Source of the DNA: Campylobacterales bacterium
Lineage (GTDB): Bacteria; Campylobacterota; Campylobacteria; Campylobacterales; JALSKU01
Assembly: GCA_027023175.1 (NCBI GenBank)
Contig: JALVWW010000323.1
Span: 1 to 6,281, forward strand
DNA length: 6,281 nucleotides
Direction of reading: 5' to 3'
Shown here: piece by piece, positions 1 through 5,225 of the stretch
How positions within the stretch are numbered: position 1 is the stretch's first letter
Layout: every line of letters starts with the position of its first letter
Position numbers and translations under genes: made by a program
The notes under the pieces: generated by a model
Databases searched by the model: none
Told to the model about the DNA's origin: nothing
Seen by the model: the letters and a program-made list of their open reading frames with translations, nothing else

Positions 1-126
1 GGATCTCTTTACCGGAACCAAAGATAAAACAACTGCATTCAATCCTCTTTTTTGAGCTACAACGGCAGCTCTAAGACCTGCCAGTCCTCCTCCGATGATC
101 AAAGCATCATGATAAAATACTTTCAT
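1..126 (-). CDS. frdA: Fumarate reductase flavoprotein subunit, N-terminal 42 residues (partial)
   Basis: This is the start of the FAD-carrying catalytic subunit of quinol:fumarate reductase, which reduces fumarate to succinate on the cytoplasmic side of the membrane. Only 42 codons are in the window and the gene continues past base 1. The visible part has a short beta strand followed by the FAD dinucleotide-binding motif GGGLAGLRAA (residues 12-21, Gly12-x-Gly14-x-x-Gly17), and ends in PVKRS. In Wolinella FrdA (recalled, not searched) this segment aligns without gaps and the next residue, His43, is the covalent FAD attachment site, so the window stops one residue short of it. The ATG shares one base with the frdC stop codon (TAATG), with an AAAGG ribosome binding site inside the end of frdC. 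This implies translational coupling and the usual frdC-frdA(-frdB) order. frdB would lie outside the window. Confidence 0.93.
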   Translation of the reverse strand, partial: MKVFYHDALIIGGGLAGLRAAVVAQKRGLNAVVLSLVPVKRS

Positions 127-917
127 TATGCTACCTTTCCGTGTTTATTGTATTGTATGGATATTGATGATGTCGGAACATACCTTTGACCATATTGATG
201 TTTGTGTGCGATACCTATTTTGATATACGCTGCCAAAGATAAAACTCCTAAAGTCAAAAATATAACAGTAACAATTTTTTTGGCTTTTTTTAGATTGGCT
301 CTTGTTTGTTTTGGATTGTCGCCATCAAACCAACCCCATTTTACACATAGTCTGTAAAGTCCTATTGCACCATGAAATTCAACAGCTAAAAGAAGAAGTA
401 TGTATAACGGCCAAAACCAGTCACTTACTACTCTGTCACTTGATGCATAAGGCCCTATTTTATCAGCTTTTGTCATTATGGTATAAAGATGTACTGAGCC
501 CAAAAAGAACATCGCAAACCCTGTATAAGCCTGGATAAACCACATCTTGGTATCATCGTGTCCCATCAAGTTCATACTTGTTTTGAATGTTTTGTACTGT
601 CTGTAGTTTATGGGAAATTTTCTCATTGCAAGTCCGGCGTGAATGATAAAAATAACAAACACTATAAAAACGGAAATGCTAACAATGATTGGTTTTCCCT
701 CTCCAAAGATAAATTGACCTTCAAACATCTTTGTAATATCATACATGGCATTGTTGCCTAGCAGTATGGATGAAACAAAGATCATATGAGCCCACATGAA
801 GAGACCTAGAAATAATCCTGTTGCACTTTGATAAAAATCAAGTTTGGCAGGAATTCTACTCTTTTTTCTCTCCTCGCTTACGCCTGTTAAGCTTTCTATA
901 ATGTCAGCCTTTTCCAA
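126..917 (-). CDS. frdC: Fumarate reductase di-haem cytochrome b membrane subunit
   Basis: This membrane anchor of quinol:fumarate reductase oxidises menaquinol and passes electrons through two haem b groups to FrdB and FrdA. It has 263 residues, close to the Wolinella subunit. Five membrane helices are visible at roughly residues 30-52, 77-98, 125-148, 167-190 and 212-236. All four axial haem histidines fall at the same numbers as in Wolinella: His44, His93, His143 and His182. Glu66 (menaquinol oxidation) and Glu180 (proton E-pathway) are also present. Other family stretches include RKKSR, FPINYRQY and VKWGWFDG. The start codon is TTG: there is no in-frame ATG between it and an upstream stop. 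An AAAGGA ribosome binding site lies about 6 bases before it, and the N-terminus matches the family without an extension. The C-terminal 25 residues (about 239-263) are the least familiar part. The gene is followed by frdA with a 1-base overlap and probably has its own promoter in the preceding gap. Confidence 0.96.
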   Translation of the reverse strand: MEKADIIESLTGVSEERKKSRIPAKLDFYQSATGLFLGLFMWAHMIFVSSILLGNNAMYDITKMFEGQFIFGEGKPIIVSISVFIVFVIFIIHAGLAMRKFPINYRQYKTFKTSMNLMGHDDTKMWFIQAYTGFAMFFLGSVHLYTIMTKADKIGPYASSDRVVSDWFWPLYILLLLAVEFHGAIGLYRLCVKWGWFDGDNPKQTRANLKKAKKIVTVIFLTLGVLSLAAYIKIGIAHKHQYGQRYVPTSSISIQYNKHGKVA

Positions 918-992
918 AGCAGATCCTTTTAGATGAATTTGTCTTACACAACCTCTACATTGTTGAAATATAGGCTGTTTGGGACATAACTT

Positions 993-1009
993 AAGAGTAT
1001 TTTACTCTT
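993..1009. repeat. Inverted repeat upstream of frdC (7-base arms, 3-base centre)
   Basis: The arms AAGAGTA (993-999) and TACTCTT (1003-1009) are perfect complements around a TTT centre. The repeat sits 76-92 bases upstream of the frdC start codon. It is short and A/T-rich with only two G:C pairs per arm and no adjoining T-tract, so it looks more like a protein-binding dyad than a terminator. Whether any regulator binds it is unknown. Confidence 0.5.
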
Positions 1010-1048
1010 TAAAATATAAATTTTGTTTTAAGTTAGAGCCTTTTTTGT

Positions 1049-1066
1049 CTAAAATTAATATTTTAG
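1049..1066. repeat. Second inverted repeat upstream of frdC (7-base arms, 4-base centre)
   Basis: The arms CTAAAAT (1049-1055) and ATTTTAG (1060-1066) are perfect complements around TAAT. The centre lies about 56 bases from that of the first inverted repeat. It has one G:C pair per arm, so a stable RNA hairpin is unlikely. It could be an operator half of the frd control region, or chance in AT-rich DNA; the arm CTAAAAT also resembles the CCTAAAT heptamers found nearby. Confidence 0.4.
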
Positions 1067-1121
1067 GGGTCAGGTGATTAGTTATTATATTTTTTTGACA
1101 TTGTTTACACATTGAAAAAAA

Positions 1122-1156
1122 GGATTTAGGTTGTAGGATTTAGTATTTAGGGTTTG
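1122..1156 (+). repeat. Heptamer array at the 3' end of lgt (array A)
   Basis: There are five consecutive 7-base units on the plus strand: GGATTTA, GGTTGTA, GGATTTA, GTATTTA and GGGTTTG. Two are identical and the others diverge from the same unit. The lgt stop codon (TAA, minus strand, bases 1149-1147) lies inside the fourth unit, so the array supplies the end of the gene. The first three units plus the next base closely match array C after hemN, which is in the opposite orientation. On the minus strand a run of seven T follows the array, but no hairpin precedes it, so it is not a standard terminator. Confidence 0.75.
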
Positions 1157-1974
1157 TTTTCTTTGATGTTTTTTCTTCGTAGGAATATATAAATAACTAA
1201 TGACAGTATTATCATTACAATGGAAAGGATTTGACCCATTGTCATCCATCCGCAGCATATAAAACCTAATTGAATATCCGGTTGTCTATAGAATTCAGCG
1301 ATAAATCTGGCTATACCATACAATATACCGTATAAAACAATAAGTTCACCGTTAAATTTCTTATATTTTCTGTATATAAAGAGTAGTATAAAGACCATGA
1401 AACCTTCCAAAAAAGCTTCATAAAGTTGAGAAGGGTGTCTTAAGATACCATCCACATATATTCCCCAAGATTCACTCGTAACTCTTCCTATAAGTCTTTG
1501 GTTTAAAAAGTTGCCGATTCTTCCAAATATATATCCAGCCGGTACGGCAATGGCAACTATATCCATAAGCATCCAAAAGTTTTTCTTATATTTTTTGACA
1601 TACAAGTATGAGCCTATCAAAAAGCCTATAACAGCTCCATGATAACTCATGCCGCTAATGCCTACAAATTTACCATCCATAAAAGGATTGAAAATTTGCC
1701 ATGGATGTGTCAGGTAGTATGCAGTATGGGGGTCATAAAAGAGTATATATCCAAGTCTTGCTCCAAGAATTACTCCTATCTCTACCCATATAAAATAATT
1801 ATCCAGTTCTTCTTGTGTAATAGGTAGTTTATCGTGCTTTACAATCCATTTAGCCATATATAAAGCAGAAATAAGTGCTAAAACATACATTATACCGTAC
1901 CAATGTACGCTTATACTTCCTATATTGAAAGCTATTGGTGAGAAATTTTGATATATATGATTCCAGTATTGCAT
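1147..1974 (-). CDS. lgt: Phosphatidylglycerol:prolipoprotein diacylglyceryl transferase
   Basis: This inner-membrane enzyme transfers diacylglycerol from phosphatidylglycerol to the lipobox cysteine of prolipoproteins, the first step of lipoprotein maturation. The protein has 275 residues, normal for the family, with about seven hydrophobic segments. Visible family motifs are HWYGIMY (24-30, holding the essential tyrosine Tyr26), GARLGY (71-76), YHG (111-113, the HGG-type motif reduced to HGA), the signature GRIGNFLNQRLIGR (151-164), HPSQLYEA (180-187) and RFIAEFYRQPD (223-233, with the conserved Arg and Glu). One oddity is that the signature has Arg160 where Escherichia coli has Glu151. The ATG is preceded by a strong AAAGGAG site 4 bases away. 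It lies 41 bases after the Fe-S gene, across heptamer array B, and may be cotranscribed with it. The stop codon falls inside array A. Confidence 0.95.
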   Translation of the reverse strand: MQYWNHIYQNFSPIAFNIGSISVHWYGIMYVLALISALYMAKWIVKHDKLPITQEELDNYFIWVEIGVILGARLGYILFYDPHTAYYLTHPWQIFNPFMDGKFVGISGMSYHGAVIGFLIGSYLYVKKYKKNFWMLMDIVAIAVPAGYIFGRIGNFLNQRLIGRVTSESWGIYVDGILRHPSQLYEAFLEGFMVFILLFIYRKYKKFNGELIVLYGILYGIARFIAEFYRQPDIQLGFICCGWMTMGQILSIVMIILSLVIYIFLRRKNIKENKP

Positions 1975-1990
1975 GTTGCTCCTTTGACAT

Positions 1991-2013
1991 TAAGTGCTTA
2001 GCACTTAGCACTA
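1991..2013. repeat. Heptamer array and palindrome between the Fe-S gene and lgt (array B)
   Basis: On the plus strand the unit CTTAGCA occurs twice in tandem (1997-2003, 2004-2010) with the start of a third. On the minus strand this reads AGTGCTA twice. The first part is also a perfect inverted repeat: TAAGTGC (1991-1997) and GCACTTA (2001-2007) around TTA. The array begins 3 bases after the Fe-S gene stop codon and ends about 10 bases before the lgt ribosome binding site, so in the mRNA a small hairpin could form just upstream of that site. Confidence 0.7.
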
Positions 2014-2015
2014 TT

Positions 2016-3287
2016 TTATAATGCTTCTGCTATCAACTCTATCGGATTTTTAAAGATAACTTTTGAATTGTTATAATGAAGAGAGTTTGTTATCTGCATT
2101 CTGCATGCACTGCACTCTGCACTTACTATGTCAGCTCCACTTTCTTCTATCATGGCAGCTTTTGGAAGTCCAGCAGCTTTTGCTAGATGAAATTTTTCTG
2201 TCTGCATGGTAACCCCTCCAAATCCGCAACATCTGTCCGGGTCACTCATCTCTTTGACAGCATAATTTTTGCTAATGAGGTTTCTTGGTTCTTTATAAAT
2301 ATTTTGCATTTTTTTGGCATGACAAGGATCGTGGTAAGTGATGATTTCACTCATTTTTTTACCATTTTTTTCAAGTATTTCTCCAAGATTTGTTTCATTT
2401 TCAAGCCACTTGGTTGCCATATATATTTTACCGTTTAACTTTTTGGCTCTCTCAAGCCAAAGCGGCTGATCTTGGAAAAAGTGCAGATAGTCATTTTTAA
2501 GCATTGCCGAACATGTAGCTTCTGGGACTATAATGGCATCAACATCATCTATAAAGCTTTCAAAGTACTCAATATTGTGTTTCGCTAGATAATTAACTGT
2601 ATCAAAATCCCCTGTAAAATATGCCGGAGCTCCGCAACAAAGCTGGTTTTTGATAAGATAAGCATCGGTTTCCAAAGTTTTTAATATCTTTAAAAGTGCT
2701 TTTCCAATATCAGTATAAGTATAATTTGCCAAACATCCTATAAAGATGGCAACTTTTCTTTTTCCGCCGTTTTTTATCACTTCAGGGTATGAGTTTAGAA
2801 ATGTTTTAGTCTTTGCACTCGGTAAAAATCTATCTTTTTTTATAATCGGCATAGAAAATCTGGGCTCCATAGCGTTTTGTTCATGATGTATCTTAAATCC
2901 GCAAGTTTGAAATATATAGCCAAATTTTGCCAATATATCCATCACTTTTCTATGTCTTAATAAAAAGAAAAAAAGCTTTTTATACCAGGCAAGTCCATAT
3001 TTTTTTCTTATATCGTTTCTAACCTGCTCTATAACCATATCCACAGGTAAATCATTGGGGCATATTTCAGTACAGGCCGTACACAAAAAACAACTCTCAA
3101 ATATATCTTTTGCGTTTTTATCAAGTTCTAAATCACCTCTTTTGTAAGCCCCTAAAAGATCCAAAAATCCCCTTGGGCTCGTTACTTCATCGGCATTTAC
3201 ATTGTGAATGGTGCATGTTGGTATGCATTTACCGCATTTGATGCACTGTTCACTTACTGAAGCAATAGGAGAATTATCAATTTTCAA
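2016..3287 (-). CDS. Iron-sulfur redox protein with two 4Fe-4S motifs and two CCG domains (GlpC/LutA/HdrD-like)
   Basis: This is a 423-residue cytoplasmic or membrane-associated electron carrier of the family that includes GlpC, glycolate oxidase and lactate utilisation Fe-S subunits, and heterodisulfide reductase subunit D. The N-terminus has two ferredoxin-type clusters: Cys15, 18, 21, 25 (CIKCGKCIPTC) and Cys66, 69, 72, 76 (CFLCTACTEIC). The first CCG domain has Cys185, Cys217-Cys218-Gly and Cys259, but its last CxxC is reduced to CSAM. The second is complete: Cys322, Cys353-Cys354-Gly, Cys392 and Cys395. The start is TTG, with AAGGA 7 bases before it. The in-frame upstream stop is close, and no in-frame ATG occurs before the first cysteine cluster. 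No flavin dehydrogenase partner is adjacent, so the substrate is unknown. From memory, the same gene follows hemN in Campylobacter jejuni (Cj0991c), which suggests a conserved but unassigned role. Family assignment is firm; function is open. Confidence 0.88.
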   Translation of the reverse strand: MKIDNSPIASVSEQCIKCGKCIPTCTIHNVNADEVTSPRGFLDLLGAYKRGDLELDKNAKDIFESCFLCTACTEICPNDLPVDMVIEQVRNDIRKKYGLAWYKKLFFFLLRHRKVMDILAKFGYIFQTCGFKIHHEQNAMEPRFSMPIIKKDRFLPSAKTKTFLNSYPEVIKNGGKRKVAIFIGCLANYTYTDIGKALLKILKTLETDAYLIKNQLCCGAPAYFTGDFDTVNYLAKHNIEYFESFIDDVDAIIVPEATCSAMLKNDYLHFFQDQPLWLERAKKLNGKIYMATKWLENETNLGEILEKNGKKMSEIITYHDPCHAKKMQNIYKEPRNLISKNYAVKEMSDPDRCCGFGGVTMQTEKFHLAKAAGLPKAAMIEESGADIVSAECSACRMQITNSLHYNNSKVIFKNPIELIAEAL

Positions 3288-3310
3288 TATATATTCCTTT
3301 TATTCATAAC

Positions 3311-3359
3311 TCGTGACTAGTGATTGGAATCTAAATCCTGCAGCCTAAATCCTAAATCC
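3311..3359 (-). repeat. Heptamer array between hemN and the Fe-S gene (array C)
   Basis: Read on the minus strand, seven consecutive 7-base units follow directly from the hemN stop codon: GGATTTA, GGATTTA, GGCTGCA, GGATTTA, GATTCCA, ATCACTA and GTCACGA. Three are identical. The last two belong to a different unit type (a GTCACTA-like motif), so the array looks composite. The hemN TAA itself sits in TTTAAGG, one or two changes from the unit phase ATTTAGG. The remaining bases up to 3304 (GTTATGA) keep the same spacing but are not clearly related. The array fills most of the 72-base gap before the Fe-S gene. Confidence 0.8.
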
Positions 3360-4733
3360 TTAAACGGTTCGGCTAAACCTTCTTTTGCTTTCTGGTATCT
3401 TTTTAAGATAAGCATCAAACGGCATTGCTATATTTCTTACTAGCATTGTTCCGGTGGGGCTGACTTTTATGAAATTGTTATCAATGCTAAGCAAATCCTC
3501 TTTTTCAAATTCTTTAAGTTCATTTAATGCATCTTTAAAATACTCTTTAAAATCTATACTAAACTCTTCTTCAATCCTATTTATATCAAGCCTGAAGTTT
3601 GCCATAAGTTCCATGATGACGGATTTTCTGATGATATCATCATGGTTTAATTTTATACCTCTGTGTACAGGTAATCTTCCCTCATCTATGGCTTTTTCAT
3701 AACTTTTCATATCCTTGTGGTTTTGTACATAATGAGAAATTCCCTCGCCGATACTTGTCAAGCCGATACCTATCAAATCCGCTCCACCTTTTGTGGTATA
3801 TCCTTGAAAATTTCTGTGAAGCTCACCTTTTTCTATGGCTTTAAAGAGTTCATCTTCAGGCTTGGCAAAATGATCCATGCCTATCATTTTATATCCGTTT
3901 GATGTTAGATAATCAATGGTGTATTTGAGGATTTCAAGTTTTGTTGCAGGTGTTGGAAGTGTGGTTTCATCTATCTTTCTCATGGTTTTTTTCATCCATG
4001 GCACATGCGCATAGTTGAAAATGGCAAATCTGTCGGGATCTAGAGTGATAGCTTTTTTAAGTGTCTCTTTAAAAGTATCAAGTGTTTGGTACGGTAATCC
4101 GTATATTAAGTCCATATTAACTGATGTTATATCAGCATTTCTTGCCATTTTAACTGTATTTTGTGTAATTTCGTACGGTTGTATCCTGTGTATGGCTTCC
4201 TGAACTTTGGGGTCAAAGTCCTGTACTCCAAAACTAATCCTGTTAAACCCGCCCTTTATAAGCACATCAAGTTGTGCCTGAGTTAAATATCTGGGGTCTA
4301 TTTCACAGCTTATTTCGGCGTCATTGCTAAAATTTTTAAATTTACTTTTTATTAGATTTATAATTCTTTCAAGCTGTTTGTCATCAAAAAATGTAGGAGT
4401 GCCTCCACCAAAATGCATCTGGATAACTTCTCTGTCTGTATCAAGACATTGCTCCAACAAATTTAACTCTTTTTCAAGATAAGATATATATCTCTCTTTT
4501 TTATCCTCTTTTGAAGTGTAGACTACATTGCATCCGCAAAAATAACATGCAGACCTGCAAAAAGGAAGGTGAAAGTAAAGAGAAAGTGGTCTGGTTTTGT
4601 CTTGGTTTTTAAGTTCATTTATATAAGTTTCTTCATTAAAAGCCTCACTAAATTCCAGTGCTGTAGGATAGCTTGTATATCTTGGACCGGGTTTGGAATA
4701 TTTTGCAAATTTATTGAAATCAATCTCTTTCAT
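3360..4733 (-). CDS. hemN: Oxygen-independent coproporphyrinogen III dehydrogenase (radical SAM)
   Basis: This cytoplasmic enzyme oxidatively decarboxylates coproporphyrinogen III to protoporphyrinogen IX without oxygen, in haem synthesis. The protein has 457 residues, the length of true HemN rather than the shorter HemW chaperones. The radical SAM cluster motif is CRSACYFC (Cys59, 63, 66), followed by Cys68, the extra cysteine of true HemN. Tyr53 and His55 lie just before it. Other motifs are GGGTPT (109-114), CEIDPR (143-148), NRISFGVQDF (164-173), NMDLIYGLPYQT (206-217), YAHVPW (241-246), GMDHFA (285-290) and NFQGYTT (308-314), with the HemN C-terminal domain after about residue 340. The ATG overlaps the UPF0763 stop codon by 4 bases (ATGA), with an AGAGGA site 6 bases upstream, so it is probably coupled to that gene. 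Haem made here would serve the cytochrome b of the downstream frd operon and other cytochromes. Confidence 0.96.
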   Translation of the reverse strand: MKEIDFNKFAKYSKPGPRYTSYPTALEFSEAFNEETYINELKNQDKTRPLSLYFHLPFCRSACYFCGCNVVYTSKEDKKERYISYLEKELNLLEQCLDTDREVIQMHFGGGTPTFFDDKQLERIINLIKSKFKNFSNDAEISCEIDPRYLTQAQLDVLIKGGFNRISFGVQDFDPKVQEAIHRIQPYEITQNTVKMARNADITSVNMDLIYGLPYQTLDTFKETLKKAITLDPDRFAIFNYAHVPWMKKTMRKIDETTLPTPATKLEILKYTIDYLTSNGYKMIGMDHFAKPEDELFKAIEKGELHRNFQGYTTKGGADLIGIGLTSIGEGISHYVQNHKDMKSYEKAIDEGRLPVHRGIKLNHDDIIRKSVIMELMANFRLDINRIEEEFSIDFKEYFKDALNELKEFEKEDLLSIDNNFIKVSPTGTMLVRNIAMPFDAYLKKIPESKRRFSRTV

Positions 4734-5224
4734 ATCATATCCTCTTGATTTGTTTGGGAGAGGTATTTGTCCAGATTTAAAAATAGATTTGGGTACTTCT
4801 TTTTTATATCTTTTACCACTTTGTCAATATCTATATTGAGTGATTTTTTATCTTTTGAATTTTTGAGTTGTTTTTTTATCTCATCCATTGCAACGACCCA
4901 AACATCTTGAAAATCTATAGGTACATTTTGCCAAATACTTTTTTCAAGTTTTAGATTGAAATTTTCTTCCTGGGCAATTCTCAGGGACTTGATGATATTT
5001 AGTAGTGTATCAAGAGAAAGCATGGTATGTATTTTCCCGTCTTTGTCTATAATAAACCACGGTTCTTCGTTATCCCAGTTGCCGCTTTTAAGTGTCAGTA
5101 ATTTTCTATCGGGGTTGTCTGTATCTTCTAGATTGAGTATGGTTTTTTCCTGGTTTTCATCCATGCCTATTTTTTTTGAGAGAATGTTTATCTTGTCTAT
5201 TGCATTTAGTGTTTTTTCTTTCAT
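4730..5224 (-). CDS. UPF0763 / DUF2603 family protein of unknown function
   Basis: This is a 164-residue soluble protein with no signal peptide, membrane segment or cysteine. I place it in UPF0763 (DUF2603) from its look and its position between argF and hemN, which matches my memory of Campylobacter jejuni Cj0993c; no search was possible. Visible features are a charged N-terminal helix (1-33), a central part rich in tryptophan and acidic residues (GNWDNEEPWFIIDKDGKIHT, 48-67), a leucine-rich helix (69-83), the stretch IWQNVPIDFQDVWVVAMDEI (97-116), and a lysine-rich tail (117-144). The chosen start is the ATG at 5224, with AGGAG 5 bases before it. An in-frame TTG at 5245 would add seven residues but overlap argF and lacks a comparable site. 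The gene starts 1 base after the argF stop and overlaps hemN by 4 bases, so all three are likely one transcript. No function is known to me. Confidence 0.82.
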   Translation of the reverse strand: MKEKTLNAIDKINILSKKIGMDENQEKTILNLEDTDNPDRKLLTLKSGNWDNEEPWFIIDKDGKIHTMLSLDTLLNIIKSLRIAQEENFNLKLEKSIWQNVPIDFQDVWVVAMDEIKKQLKNSKDKKSLNIDIDKVVKDIKKKYPNLFLNLDKYLSQTNQEDMI

Positions 5225-5225
5225 T

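Larger units (their letters stand above)
918..1146. promoter_or_regulatory. Upstream region of the frd operon
   Basis: This 229-base, very AT-rich gap lies between the lgt stop and the frdC start and holds no plausible gene. It is the only place in the window where a promoter for frdCA could lie. On the minus strand there is a TATAAT hexamer (bases 1084-1089), far upstream, and a weaker TATATT (967-972) that would give a leader of about 40 bases. Neither has a clear -35, which is normal for Campylobacterota sigma-70 promoters. Two perfect inverted repeats (listed separately) sit between these candidates. The left edge of the lgt-side heptamer array also falls in this gap. The choice of promoter is a guess; that a promoter exists here is a reasonable inference from the gap length and the change of function. 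Confidence 0.5.

Noticed and set aside
302..761. Plus-strand open frames of 78 and 67 codons opposite frdC
   Set aside because: They lie wholly antisense to a strongly supported frdC, resemble no family I know, and have no convincing ribosome binding site.
1060..1087. A further, decayed heptamer array next to array A
   Set aside because: Some CCTxAxx-like spacing is visible on the minus strand, but no two units are identical and the register slips by one base, so it cannot be separated from chance.
1113..1146. Rho-independent terminator after lgt
   Set aside because: The minus strand has a run of seven T after the heptamers, but the units are direct repeats and no stable G/C stem can form before it.
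1122..3359. A mobile element bounded by the inverted pair of arrays A and C
   Set aside because: The segment between them holds only lgt and an Fe-S gene of ordinary composition, with no transposase or target-site duplication.
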